Positions 12,001 to 22,200 of a stretch of 56,683 bases of DNA are shown here, piece after piece. The notes beneath the pieces were generated by a model. It was given only the letters and a program-made list of their open reading frames with translations. It was not told the origin of the DNA and searched no databases. Position 1 is the first letter of the stretch, and each line of letters opens with the position of its first letter. Source of the DNA: Streptomyces sp. H27-H5 (lineage in GTDB: Bacteria; Actinomycetota; Actinomycetes; Streptomycetales; Streptomycetaceae); the NCBI RefSeq assembly GCF_026627505.1, contig NZ_JAPNLK010000057.1, positions 1-56,683 on the forward strand. The letters are read 5' to 3'. A program made the translations under genes and the position numbers.

Positions 12001-13212
12001 CCGCATCGCCTCCACCATCTTGATGATCCCACCCACACCGGCCGCCGCCTGAGTGTGACCGATGTTCGACTTCAGCGAACCCAGCCACAACGGCCGGTCC
12101 TCAGAACGCCCCTGCCCATACGTCGCCAGCAACGCCTGCGCCTCGATCGGATCACCCAGCCTCGTACCCGTACCGTGCGCCTCCACCACGTCCACATCAG
12201 CCGGGGACAACCCCGCACTGGCCAGAGCCTGTTCAATGACACGCTGCTGAGCGGGACCGTTCGGAGCGGTCAGACCATTGGACGCACCGTCCTGATTGAC
12301 AGCCGAACCACGCACCACCGCCAGCACCGGATGGCCGTTACGGCGTGCGTCCGACAGCCGCTCCACCAGCAGCATGCCCACGCCCTCGCCCCAGCCGGTC
12401 CCGTCGGCCTCGGCGGCGAAGGACTTGCAGCGGCCGTCGACGGCTAGGCCCTGCTGACGGCTGAACTCGGTGAACATCCCGGTGGCGGCCATGATGGCGG
12501 CCCCGCCGGCCAGTGCCATCGAGCACTCGCCCTGCCGCAGTGCCTGTATCGCCAGGTGCAGGGCCACCAGGGAGGAGGAGCACGCGGTGTCGACGGTCAG
12601 CGAGGGGCCTTCGAGGCCGAAGGTGTACGACACCCGGCCGGAAGCGACGCTGGGAGCGGTGCCGGTGAGCAGGAAGCCCTCCAGCTCTTCCCGGGTGTCG
12701 CCGCTGCCCGCGTACCCCTGGTAGGCGAGGCCGACGAACACGCCGGTCCGGGAGCCCTTGACGGCGGTGGGGGCGATCCCGGCCCGTTCGAACGCCTCCC
12801 AGGCGACTTCGAGGAGCAGCCGCTGCTGCGGGTCGGTGGCCAGGGCCTCACGGGGAGACATCCCGAAGAAGCCGGGGTCGAACCGGCCCGCTTCGTGAAG
12901 GAACCCGCCCTCGCGGGTGTAGCACTTGCCGGGCACGCCCGGGTCGGGGTCGTACAGCCCGTCGAGGTCCCAGCCCCGGTTGGTGGGGAAGCCGGTGACG
13001 GCGTCCGAGCCGCTCTCGACCAGCTGCCAGAGCGCTTCGGGGCTGTCCACCATCCCCGGGTAGCGGCAGCTCATCGCCACGATGGCGATCGGCTCCTGGT
13101 CCTTCGCCTCCACCTCGTGCAAGCGGCGCCGGGTCTGCTTGAGATCCGCCGTCACACGCTTGAGGTAGTCCAGCAGCTTCTGTTCGTTCTGTTCGTTCTG
13201 TTCGTTCCGCAT
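3070..13212 (-). CDS. Type I PKS, modules 5 and 6 plus terminal TE
   Basis: The protein has about 3,380 residues. Order: N-terminal coiled-coil docking segment (about 1-38, with NEQ repeats); module 5 = KS (Cys about 211, TACSSS), AT (GHSVGE about 665, HAFH: malonyl), KR (GTVLITGG from about 1165), ACP (GFDSL about 1492); module 6 = KS (Cys about 1726), AT (GHSQGE about 2188, LASH in place of YASH), KR (from about 2734), ACP (about 3053); TE (about 3130-3380, GYSSGG about 3235, MLDSF, GNHYTLM). Both KRs keep Lys, Ser, Tyr and Asn, lack the LDD motif and have the Trp of A-type KRs; Gln, not His, stands three before Tyr, so A1-type. There is no DH or ER. It should add two ketoreduced units and release the chain, probably as a lactone. 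I chose ATG 13212 over an upstream TTG at 13230. LASH makes the module 6 extender less certain than module 1. Confidence 0.95.
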   Translation of the reverse strand: MRNEQNEQNEQKLLDYLKRVTADLKQTRRRLHEVEAKDQEPIAIVAMSCRYPGMVDSPEALWQLVESGSDAVTGFPTNRGWDLDGLYDPDPGVPGKCYTREGGFLHEAGRFDPGFFGMSPREALATDPQQRLLLEVAWEAFERAGIAPTAVKGSRTGVFVGLAYQGYAGSGDTREELEGFLLTGTAPSVASGRVSYTFGLEGPSLTVDTACSSSLVALHLAIQALRQGECSMALAGGAAIMAATGMFTEFSRQQGLAVDGRCKSFAAEADGTGWGEGVGMLLVERLSDARRNGHPVLAVVRGSAVNQDGASNGLTAPNGPAQQRVIEQALASAGLSPADVDVVEAHGTGTRLGDPIEAQALLATYGQGRSEDRPLWLGSLKSNIGHTQAAAGVGGIIKMVEAMRHGVLPKTLHADDASPHIDWTSGAVRLLTEPVAWTDNGRLRRAAVSSFGVSGTNAHTIIEQAPAAPDAEEAPTRHHETDPAAGPLPVAWTLSGRNSAALCEQAERLLAHVLGLGDVSAVDVAHSLATSRAALEHRAAVVGTDLPELVAGVKAVAEGTSAAQVAEGVSGRDGGTAFLFSGQGSQRLGMGRELYASFPVFTKAFDEVCSQLDAHLEQPLKRVVFGADSERLNQTGYTQPALFAVEVALFRLVESWGVRPDFLAGHSVGEFAAAHVAGVLSLGDAAKLVAARGRLMQALPDGGVMVAVQASEDEVRALLAGLEDGAGIAAINGPSSVVVSGSEDVVAAVVERLSSEGRKTKALSVSHAFHSRLMDPMLADFRAVVESASFDAPKLPVVSTLTGRLVSAEEFCSAEYWVRHVRDAVRFADAINSLTGEGVGTFLEVGPGGVLTAMAQDSLDEQAVTVPLLRTDRAEDLAVTTALAQLHVHGTAVDWTAVFAGRGARRVDLPTYAFQRETYWLEAAAPIGARRSTVEDWQYGITWKQLSDPAADPAAVAADGHWLLVVPTDGPDNDNTAAHIAAGLHDALVAHGARTTCLTVDGAEDREALAARLREVTAGAVPRTVVSLLALDERPLAGLAALAGGVAGTLTLVQALGDAGVEAPLWCATRGAVSTSPHDDVVTAPGQAQIWGLGRVAALEHPGRWGGLVDLPQECDEPALARLVGVLAAGSPEDQLAVRAGGVLARRLAHATAADTRSAAEWRPRGTVLITGGTGALGGHVARLLAGRGAEHLVLTSRRGPDAEGAAELRAELEALGARVTVAACDVADRDALAGLLAGLVDTGDTMGTACLLTAVVHTAGVDTPALLADTDPAGFDAVLAAKAAGAVHLDELLGELPAGQELDAFVLFSSIAGVWGAGGQAAYSAANAHLDALAAARRARGLPATALAWGPWADSGMAATPEVAESLRRRGLEPLAAESAIKVLDRAVERDATAVTVADVDWARFAPTFTVGRPSPLLGDLPEVREATAARSERSDEAADTATALCRSLAQADPAERDRTLVELVRAEAAAVLGHPGPEAVEPGRAFRDLGFDSLTAVELRNRLVRVTGLQLPTTLVFDYPSALDLAGRLLVELLGTGDESETAGPLVRADDEPIAIVAMSCRYPGGVSSPEELWRLVDEGTDAMSVFPDNRGWDLDTLYHPDPDHPGTTYARAGGFLYDLADFDAAFFGISPREATAMDPQQRLLLETSWEAFERAGIDPATVRGSRTGVFVGSGYQDYIRRGLAVPEGVEGYLGTGNAASVASGRIAYALGLEGPAITVDTACSSSLVALHMAAQALRQGECELALAGGVTVMSSSGAFVEFSRQRALAADGRCKAYSADADGTGWGEGVGMLLVERLSDARRNGHRVLAVVRGSAINQDGASNGLTAPSGRAQQLVIRQALANAGLSAADVDVVEGHGTGTRLGDPIEASALLATYGQDRPGDRPLWLGSLKSNIGHTQAAAGAGGVIKMVQALRHGVLPKTLHAEEPSPHVDWSAGAVRLLTEPVAWGAADRPRRAGVSSFGMSGTNAHVIIEEAPRADPDPGSDEPEPEKEPGAAPAQPPLGSAAVPLLLSARTGAAVEEQAGRIAALLREGRTRPQDVGYALATTRTLFDERAVVVGEDRDELVASLDALASGGSHELAVRGSAGAPAQPVFVFPGQGSQWAGMAVELLGTSAVFREWITACGEALAPYVDWSLEDVLRGTDGAPQLEGPDVIQPVLWAVMVALAELWRSCGVRPAAVVGHSQGEIAAAVIAGALTLADGARLVARRSALLVRLSGQGGMVSVPQSEAEVTERLARWQGRLSVAAVNGPRTVVVSGDLDALAELHEACTADGVQAKRVRVDLASHCAQVESVRDELAAELATLAPSAPKTPFCSTVTGELLDTAPDAAYWYRNLRQTVRFEQAIRRLLADGHRVFIEISPHPVLVYGLQDTAADARTDGLAEAVVPTLTRTAGGARRFLASLGEAHAHGVPVDWNAVFGGRTGASADLPTYPFQRQRYWLDAPETAVGETPAVESAVDTEFWAAVERQDLASLAEELRLDEDATLRSALPALSAWHRGRRDEAATEDWRYRISWKPVPDAAPPALSGVWLAVVARDRTDDPAVELALDSLAAHGAEIVRLAVAGDEDRHALAATLREAGSGVRGVLSLLALDEQAHPEHPAVPLGLATTLLLVQALGDADVDAPLWCVTRGAVSTGPADPVHAVRQAPVGALGRVAALEHPARWGGLVDLPADVRATDVRTGRRLAAALSGATGEDQLALRAEGGYARRMVRATSGGAPAGPGWQPRGTVLVTGGTGFIGGRVARWLAADGAEHLVLTSRRGPDAEGADELRAELESLGARVTVAACDMADREAVAALLDSLAGLPPLSAVVHAAGVGTPAMLADTTVAGFAAVLGAKAAGAAHLDELLADRELDAFVLFSSGAAAWGSGAQSAYAAANAFVDALAEDRQARGLTATSIAWGAWGGGGMVDRAAEERLRLRGLDLMDPGLGVLALRRAVEQGDTSVIVADVDWTRFLPGFTAARPSPLIGGLPEVSRLLAAEETGQGDPADGEPLLVRRLAGLTGAEHDATVLEFVRSEAAAVLGHPSEEAVQERHVFLELGFDSLTAVQLAKRLSRATGLKLPSTLVFDHPTPAAVTARLVALLAEAPGGGSRPAAPAEQDDLLVGLYRRAGELGRLAEGIEMVTAAARLRPAFDAASADAHRSVPVRLAQGDEGPHLVCFGPYMAPSGVHQYARFAAAFGGRRSVWGLPEPGFGPGESLPQDVAALVEVHVRALAEGVGEEPVVLVGYSSGGWVAHAVACRLEELGRPVEGIVMLDSFTREQGMADRFQSAVVREQSERFDFISAPGTQLTAMGGYLHIFADWEAPVAKAPTLVVRADDWMAGGEAGADDRPPAPEHAETVTEVPGNHYTLMERYARSTATAVDEWVLKLS
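13180..13206 (-). repeat. Three 9-bp repeats encoding NEQ-NEQ-NEQ
   Basis: Three perfect tandem 9-bp units encode Asn-Glu-Gln three times, immediately after Met-Arg at the start of PKS3. They lengthen the N-terminal docking helix that should recognise the PKS2 C-terminus. Short tandem units like this can change copy number by slippage. Confidence 0.85.
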
Positions 13213-13295
13213 GTCTCGTTCACCCGCCAAGAAGTGTCAGGAAAGTGGTGCGGTGGTGCGACCCGCGATGCTGTGCACCGTGCTTGTCCGGGTGC

Positions 13296-16200
13296 TCAGG
13301 AGCCGTCCAGCTCCTGGTCGATGAGCGCGAAGATGTCGTCGACGGTCGCGCTCTGGAGCCGCTCGTCGGATGCATCGTCAGGCGACTGGCGGCCCGCTCC
13401 GCCGTCGGCCGCAGCGCCCTCACTGAACGCCGCGAGCACACCTTGCAGGCGGGTCCTGATCCGGGACCGGACCAGCTCGTCGTCCGCGCCGACGGCGGCG
13501 AGGGCCGTCTCCAGCCGTTCGAGTTCACCGAAGACGGACAGGGCCGACGAAGCCGGTGCCTGTTCCGGCGCGAGGTCGAGACGGATGCGTTCGGCGAGCG
13601 CGACGGGTGTGGGGCAGTCGAACACGAGGGTGGCCGGCAGCCGGAGGCCGGTGGCGGCGTTGAGCCTGTTGCGCAGCTCCACCGAGGTGAGCGAGTCGAA
13701 GCCGAGCAGCTTGAACTCCCGGTTCCGGTCGATGTCCCGCGGGCCGCCGATGCCGAGCACCGCCGCCACCTGGGTACGCACCAGGTCCAGCAGGACGCTG
13801 TCCCGTTCGGGCTCGGACAGGCCGTTCAGCCGGTCGCGCAGTGCGTCGGCGCCGCCGACGGCCACGGCTTCCCGAGCGGTGCGCCGGGCGGCCGGCCGGA
13901 CCAGGCCGCGCAGAATCGCCGGGACCGCCTGGCCGGCGTCCGGACCGGCAGCCGGAGCCGAGGTGTCGAAGCGCACCGGTACGGCGACGGCGTACTCGCC
14001 GTTCCGGGCCGCGTCGAAGAGTGCGAGGCCCTCCACGGCACGGAAGGAGACCAGTCCGGAGCGGGCCATCCGCTCTCGTCCCGACTCGTCCATGCCCGAG
14101 GCCATGCCACTGTCGGCCCAGGGGCCCCAGGCCATGGCGGTCGCGGGCAGGCCGGCCGCCCTGCGGCGCTGGGCGAGCGCGTCGAGGAACGCGTTGGCAG
14201 CGGCGTAGTTGCCCTGTCCGGCGCTGCCCAGCGTCGCGGCGACGGACGAGAACAGCACGAACGCCGACAGGTCCAGGCCCCGGGTCAGCTCGTGGAGGTG
14301 GAGCGCGGCGTCCACCTTGGGGCGCAGCACCGCGGCCAGCCGCTCCGGGGTGAGCGAGGCGACCAGGCCGTCGTCGAGGACACCGGCCGCGTGGATCACG
14401 GCGGTCAGCGACCGGTCCTCGGGAACGGTGGCCAGCAGTGCGGCGAGCGCCTCCCGGTCGGCCGCGTCGCAGGCCGCCACCGTGACGGTATCGGCGCCAA
14501 GCGCGAGCAGGTCCTCCCGCAGCCCGGCCGCCCCTTCGGCGGCCATGCCACGCCTGCTCGTGAGCAGCAGGTGCCGGACCCCGTGTTCGACCACCAGGTG
14601 ACGGGCGACCAGCGCGCCGAGTGCCCCGGTCGCGCCCGTGACAAGCACGGTGCCCGAGGGGTCGAGCGCGGCGGGAACGGTGAGGACCAGCTTGCCGATG
14701 TGCCGGGCCTGGCTGAGGTAACGCAGCGCCTCGGGTGCCTGGCGTACGTCCCAGCAGGTGACGGGCAGCGGCTCGAGTGCCCCGGCCTCGAACAGCGCCA
14801 CCAGCTCGCGGAGCATGGCGCCGATGCGGTCGGGCCCCGCCTCGATGGTGTCGAAGGCGGTGTACGCGGCGCCCCGGTGCTCCTCGGCGACCCGCTCGGG
14901 GTCGCGGACGTCCGTCTTGCCCATCTCCAGGAAACGGCCTCCGTCGGCCAGCGTACGCAGTGAGGCGTCCACGTAGTCGCCGGCGAGGGAGTTGAGTACG
15001 AGGTCCACGCCCCGGCCGTCGGTGGCGGCCAGGAACCGCTGCTCGAAGCCGAGTTCGCGCGACGAGGCGAGGTGATCGGCGTCCAGACCGGCGGCCTGCA
15101 GGGCCGCCCACTTGCCGGGTCCGGCGGTGCCGTAGACCTCGGCGCCGAGGTGCCGCGCCAGCTGGGTCGCGGCCATGCCTACGCCGCCCGCCGCCGAGTG
15201 CACCAGCAGCGACTGCCCGGCCCGCAGGCCCGCCAGGTCGACCAGGGCGTAGTAGGCGGTCAAGAAGACGATCGGCACCGAGGCGGCCTCGGTGAACGTC
15301 CAGCTCTCCGGCATCCGCGCCACCATCCGGTGGTCGGCGACGGCGAGCGGGCCGAACGCCTCGGGGATCATGCCGAACACCCGGTCCCCCACCGCCAGTG
15401 CGGTGATCCCAGGCCCGGTCTCGACCACTACGCCGGCGGCCTCGCTGCCCAGCGTCGCCGCCCCGGGGTACATGCCGAGCGCGATGAGGGCGTCCCGGAA
15501 GTTGACGCCTGCTGCGCGAACGGCGATCCGTACCTGGCCCTCGCCGAGCGGGGCGGTGGCTGCGGAGTTCTCCGTCAGCGCGAGATCGTCGAGAGTCCCG
15601 GTGGCGCCGGTGGCCAGCCGCCAGCCGGTGGCACCGGGGGCGGGCCGCAGCGCGTCAGCGGCCGTCCGGCGGGCGAGCCTGGGCACGTACGCGGTGCCGC
15701 CGCGCAGGGCGAGCTGCGGTTCACCGGTGGCCAGCGCGGCGGGCAGGGTCCGCTCGGTGTGGTCGTGGGCGGCCAGGTCGTCGAGGTCTACGAGGTCTAC
15801 GAGGACCAGGCGTTCGGGGTTCTCCGACTGCGCGGACCGTACAAGGCCCCACAGCGCGCTCTGCGCCGGGTCGGAGACCGTGGCACCGGGCTCGGGGGCG
15901 ACAGCCCCTTGAGTGAGCAGCACCAGCCGCGAGCCCGAGGTCCGGTCGTCGCCGAGCCAGGTCCGCAGGAGTTCCAGGCCCTGTCGGGTCACCGCGTGGA
16001 CGTCCTCCGCCGCGCCACCTGCGGTGGCGCGCGGTGCCGGGACGAGAACGGCTTCCGGGAGCGTGTCTCCGTCGCCGAGGGCGGTCAGGAGCGCGAGGAG
16101 GCCCGTGTGGTCCTCGACCCTGGCGAGGGTGCCGGCGGCGGAGGCGTCGATGTCCCCCAGCTGGAGGACCGGCCAGTCCATCCGGTACAGCGCGTCCTGG

Positions 16201-19200
16201 TGCTCGACCTGCTGGGCGGAGGCCAGTTGATAGGCCGTCACCGCCCGCAGCACGAGGGACTCGACCGAGGCGACCGGCCGGCCCGTTCCGTCGGCGACGA
16301 GCAGCGACACCGTGTCCGGGGCGGGCGAGGTCAGCCGGACCCGCAGGCTCGTGGCCCCGGTCGCGTCCAGCCGTACACCGCTCCAGGCGAACGGGATGCG
16401 CCCCTGCCCGGTGTCCGGCAGCAGGCCGCCCAGACCGACCGCGTGCAGAGCGGAGTCGAGCAGCGCCGGGTGGACGCCGAATCCGTCGACGGCGGTGTCC
16501 TCCGGCAGGGCGACCTCCGCGAAAACCTCCCCGCCGCGCCGCCACAGCGCGCGCAATCCCTGGAAGACCGGCCCGTAGCCGAAGCCGAGCTCCGTCAGCC
16601 GCTCGTAGTAGCCCTCGGCCGGGACCGCCTGGGCGGCGGCGGGCGGCCACTGCGACAGGTCCGCCGCCGGGCTGGGCTGCGCGAGCGAGTCCGTCCGCGC
16701 CGAAGCCGTCGTGGCGAGTACTCCGATGGCGTGGGTCGACCAGGGCTCGTCGGGGCCCGCGCCGTCCGGCCGGGAATGAACCCGTACGGTCCGGTGCCCG
16801 TTGTCGTCAGGGCCGGCCACGGCGACTTGGAGTTGGACGGCGCCCTGAGCGGGCAGTACGAGCGGAGCCTGGAGGGTGAGTTCGTCGACCCGGTCACAGC
16901 CGGTCTCGTCAGCGGCCCGGATCGCGAGGTCCACCAGCGCCGTACCGGGCAGCAGCACCGCTCCCATGACCCGGTGCTCCGCCAGCCAGGGCTGCGCCGT
17001 CAGGGACAGCCGTCCGGTGAACACCACGCCCTCGCCGTCGGCGAGCGCGACGGCAGCGCCCAGCAGCGAATGGTCCGCCGAGCGCAGTCCGGCGCTCGCG
17101 AGATCCCCGATCGCGGGCCCGGTATCGAGCCAGTAGCGCTCGCGCTGGAAGGCGTAGGTGGGCAGATCAACGCGCTGGGCGCCACGTCCGGCGAAGACGG
17201 CCGTCCAGTCGAGCGCCGTTCCGTGGACGTGGAGCTGGGCGAGGGCGGTGGTGACGGCCAATTCCTCGGCACGGTCCGCACGCAGGAGAGGAACCGTAAC
17301 CGCCCGCTCGTCCAGGGACTCCTGCGCCATGGCGGCCAGAACACCGCCCGGACCGATCTCCAGGAAGGTACTCACGCCTTCGCCGGTAAGGGAGTTGATG
17401 GCGTCGGCGAACCGGACTGCCTCGCGGACATGACGCACCCAGTACTCGGCGGAGCAGAACTCCTCCGCCGACACCGGACGCCCGGTGAGGGTGGAGACGA
17501 TCGACATCGCCGGTGTTCCAAAGGAAACGCTCTCGACGACCTTCCGGAAGTCGGCCAGCATCGGGTCCATCAGCGGCGAGTGGAAAGCGTGCGAGACGGA
17601 CAGTGCCTTCGTCTTACGGCCGTCAGCCGACAACCGCTCGACAACCACGGCTACAGCGTCCTCGGAACCCGAAACCACCACGGAGGAGGGGCCGTTGATC
17701 GCGGCAATACCGGCTCGGTCCTCAAGTCCGGCCAGCAGCACACGTACCTCGTCCTCCGAGGCCTGCACCGCGACCATGACACCCCCATCCGGGAGCGCCT
17801 GCATCAGCCGGCCACGAGCAGCCACCAACCGTGCAGCGTCTTCCAGCGAGAGCACACCCGCCACATGAGCCGCCGCGAACTCACCCACCGAATGACCCGC
17901 CAGGAAGTCCGGCCGGACCCCCCAGGACTCCACCAGCCGGAACAACGCCACCTCAACGGCGAACAACGCCGGCTGCGCGTACCCGGTCCGGTTCAACAAC
18001 TCCGCGTCATCACCGAACACCACATCCCGCAACGGACGCTCCAGATGCCCGTCCACATGAGCACACACCGCATCAAACGCATCCGCGAACACCGGGAACG
18101 ACGCATACAACTCACGCCCCATCCCCAACCGCTGACTCCCCTGCCCCGAAAACAGGAACGCCACCTTGCGGTCCGAGGAAGCAGTACCGCGGAGTGCCGA
18201 GTCCGCCATCCCGGCGGTGTCACTCGCCGCCAGTGCGCGCAGCGCCGGCAGGAGCTCCTCCCGCTGCGTTCCGAACACCGCGGCCCGGTGCTCCAGGGCA
18301 GCGCGCGATGTCGCCAACGAAAGGGCCACGTCCACTGGTTCGAGCTCCGGGTGGCTCTCGATGTGGGCGAGGAGGCGTTCGGCCTGCTCGCGGAGAGCTT
18401 CCGCGCTGATGCCGGACATGACCCACGAGACCGCGCTCGGCGAGCTTGCACAGGGCGGCTCGGGAAGTGCCGAAGCGTCCGGGGTCTGCGCCGGGGCCTG
18501 CTCGATGATGACGTGGGCGTTGGTTCCGCTCACGCCGAAGGAGGAGATTCCGGCGCGCCGGGTGTGCTCGGCGTCGGCCGTCCAGTCGATGGCTTCGGTC
18601 AGCAGCTCGACCGAGCCCGCCGACCAGTCGACGTGCGGGGTCGGGGCGTCCATGTGCAGGGTCTTGGGCAGGACGCCGTGCCGCATCGCCTCGACCATCT
18701 TGATGATCCCGCCCACACCGGCCGCGGCCTGCGTATGACCGATGTTCGACTTCAGCGAGCCCAGCCACAGCGGCCGGTCGGCGGGCCGGTCCTGGCCGTA
18801 CGTCGCGAGCAGCGCCTGCGCCTCGATCGGGTCACCCAGCTTCGTACCCGTACCGTGCGCCTCCACCACGTCCACATCAGCGGGAGACAGGCCGGCACTG
18901 GCCAGCGCCTGGCGGATCACCCGCTGCTGGGCAGGACCGTTCGGGGCAGTCAGGCCATTGGACGCGCCGTCCTGGTTCACCGCCGAGCCCCGCACGACCG
19001 CCAGCACCTGGTGGCCGTTGCGGCGGGCGTCCGACAAGCGCTCGACCAGCAGCATGCCGGCACCCTCGCCCCAGCCCGTACCGTCGGCCCCGGCCGCGAA
19101 GGACTTGCAGCGGCCGTCGGCCGCCAGCCCCCGCTGCCGGCTGAACTCGATGAAGGCGTTGGGGCTGGACATCACCGTCACACCGCCGGCCAGCGCGAGG

Positions 19201-22200
19201 TCGCACTCGCCGCGCCGCAGGGCCTGAGCAGCGAGGTGCAGGGCGACCAGCGACGACGAACACGCCGTGTCCACCGTCAGCGTCGGCCCCTCAAGGCCGA
19301 AGGAGTAGGCGATACGGCCGGAGACGACGCTGCCGGAGCTGCCGGTGCCGATGTAGCCCTCCAGGTCCTGCGGGACGCTCAGCAGGCGCGCCGCGTAGTC
19401 CTGATAGCCGGAGCCGATGAAGACGCCGGTGCTGCTGCCGCGCAGCGAGGTGGGGTCGAGGCCGCCTCGCTCGAACGCCTCCCAGGCGATCTCGAGGAGC
19501 AGCCGCTGCTGCGGGTCCATGGCGAGGGCCTCGCGCGGCGAGATCCCGAAGAACAACGGGTCGAAGTCGGCGACGTCGTAGAGGAAGCCGCCGTCCTTGG
19601 CGTAGGTGGTGCCGGGCCGGTCCGGGTCCGGGTTGTAGAGGGAGTCCAGGTCCCAGCCCCGGTCGCCGGGGAAGCCGGCGATCGCGTCACGGCCGTCGGC
19701 CACCAGGCGCCAGAGGTCCTCGGGGGTGCGCACCTCGCCCGGGTAGCGGCAGCTCATGGCGACGATCGCGATGGGCTCGTCGTCATCGGACGCGCGGGCT
19801 ACGGCCGTCGGAGCGTGGGCGGTGGCCGCGGCAGCCGTACCGGTGGCGGCTGCCGTCAGCTCGGTCAGGAGATGGGCGGCCAGCACGGCCGGGGACGGGT
19901 GGTCGAAGACGAGGGTGGCCGGGAGGTGGACACCGGTCGCCTTGTTCAGCCGGTTCCGCAGCTCGACGGCGGTCAGGGAGTCGAAGCCCAGTTCGCGGAA
20001 GGCACGGTCGGCGGCGACCGCCTCCGTGTCCTGGTGCCCGAGCACCGCTGCCGCCTCGCGCCGTACGAGTCCGAGGACGGCGCGGGCCTGCTCAGGCCCG
20101 GTCAGGGCCACGGTCCGGCGAACGAACTCGGGCAGCTCGCCCTGGCCCGCCGCGCCGCCGGGCGCCGAGTCCGCCGCGGTCGCGGCCAGTGCGGCGGCGG
20201 CCTCGGGGATCTCGCTCAGCAGCGGGCTCGGCCGGAGCAGCGTGAAGGAGGGCGCGAAGCGCTCCCACACGACGTCCGCCACCGTCACCGCCGTCTCGTC
20301 GCGGTCGACGGCTCCGCGCAGCGCCGCGATCGCCGACGGCGGGGCGAGGGCGGGCAGTCCGCGCTTGCGCAGCCGCTCCTCGGCGTCGCCGTCCTCGACC
20401 ATTCCGCCACCGGCCCATGGCCCCCAGGCCACGGCCGTGCCGGTGAGTCCGCGCGTCCTGCGGTGCTCGGCGAGCGCGTCGAGGGCGGCGTTCGCCACGG
20501 CGTACGCCGCCTGCCCGGCCGCGCCCCAGATCCCGGAGATGGACGAGAAGAGCACGAAGGCGTCCAGCGGGCGGTCGCCCAGCAGGTCGTCCAGGTGCCG
20601 GGCGCCCGCCGCCTTGGCCGCGAGGACCTCGGCGAACTCCTGCGGTGTCGTCTCGGCCAGCATGCCGGGGGTACCCACTCCGGCCGCGTGCACGACGGCG
20701 GTCAGCGGGTGCTCCTGCGGCAGACCGTCGAGCAGCCGCGCCACCGCGTCCCGGTCCGCGATGTCGCAGGCCTCGATGGTGACCTGCGCGCCGAGTTCCT
20801 CCAGTTCGGCGCGCAATGCGTCGGCGCCCTCCGCAGCTGCCCCGCGTCGGCTCGTCAGCACGAGGTGCGCTGCGCCCGCGCCGGCCAGCCACCGGGCCAC
20901 ATGCGCACCCAGGGCACCCGTGCCACCGGTGATCAGAACGGTGCCGCGCGGCTGCCACCCGGCGGTCGCGCCGGTCACGCCGGTCGCGCCCTGCGGCGAG
21001 CGCAGCAGCCGTCGTACGAAGACACCCGCGCCCCGCACGGCCAACTGGTCCTCGCCCTCATGGCCGCCCGCGAGCGCTGCCGCGAAGCGCCGCGCCACGC
21101 GGGCGTCCAGCACGTCCGGAAGGTCGATCAGGCCGCCCCAGCGTGCGGAGTGCTCCAGCGCCGCGGTGCGGCCGAGTGCCCAGACCTGAGCCTGGTGTGC
21201 GCTGCGGAGCGGGTCGGCGGATCCGGTCGACACGGCCCCCCGGGTCGCGCACCACAGCGGCATGTCGACGCCGGCGTCGCCGAGGGCCTGGATCAGTGCC
21301 AGGGTTGCTGCGAGCCCCTCCGGCAGCACGGCGTGCACGGGGTGCGGCTGCTCGTCGATCGCCAGCAGTGAGAGCACGCCGACGATGTCCGTGGTGTCGC
21401 CGGGTACATCGGCGGCGCCGGCGGCGCCGGACACGGCGAGCCGCAGTTGGTCAGCGAGTGCCGCCCGGCCCGCGCCGGGCTCGACCGGGACGGGAAGCAC
21501 TTCTGCCCCGTGGTCGCGGAGTGCCCGCAGCGTGGCGGCCGTCCACGGGTCGTCCACCATGCGACCGGCGGGCACCGCGACGAGCCAAGTGCCGCTCAAC
21601 CGAGCGCCGTTGGGTGCGGAGCCGGTCGCGGGCCGCCACCCGGTCCGGTAGCGCCGGCTGTCCACCGTGGACTGCTCGCGGAGCTTGCGGCGCCACATGG
21701 AGAGCGCGGGCAGCACCGAGCTGAGCGGCGCGTCGCCCGCCACGTCGAGCCGTTCCGCGAAGGCGGCGAGATCCGCGCGCTCCACGGACTCCCATAACCC
21801 GGCTTCCGCCGGATCCACGGCCACGGCCCCGGCCCCGGCAACGGCCTGCTGACCGGAGAAGGCCGTCGACTCCAGCCAGTACCGGCGGCGCTGGAAGGCG
21901 TAGGTGGGCAGGTCGTGGAGCCGGGCGTGGCGGTCGCCGAGAAGAGCGGTCCAGTCGAGCGCGACACCGTGCACGTGGAGCTGGGCGAGCGTGGAGGCTA
22001 CGGCGAGGTCCTCGGAGCGGTCCGCACGCAGCAGCGGCACGGCCACCGTGGACTGCTCATCGAGCAGCGACTGCGCCAGGGCCGTCAGGACGCCACCGGG
22101 GCCGACCTCGACGAACACCGAGGCCCCGGCGTTCGACAGCGCCCCCACCGCATCCGCGAACCGCACCGCCGCACGGACCTGACCCACCCAGTACTCGGCG

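Noticed and set aside
15072..21371. A 2,099-codon open frame on the plus strand opposite PKS2
   Set aside because: It is the antisense shadow of the PKS gene. It lacks any protein-family motif, is rich in Arg/Gly/Gln, and repeats with the PKS modules. Similar plus-strand frames at 31859-34738 and 41877-45953 are rejected for the same reason.
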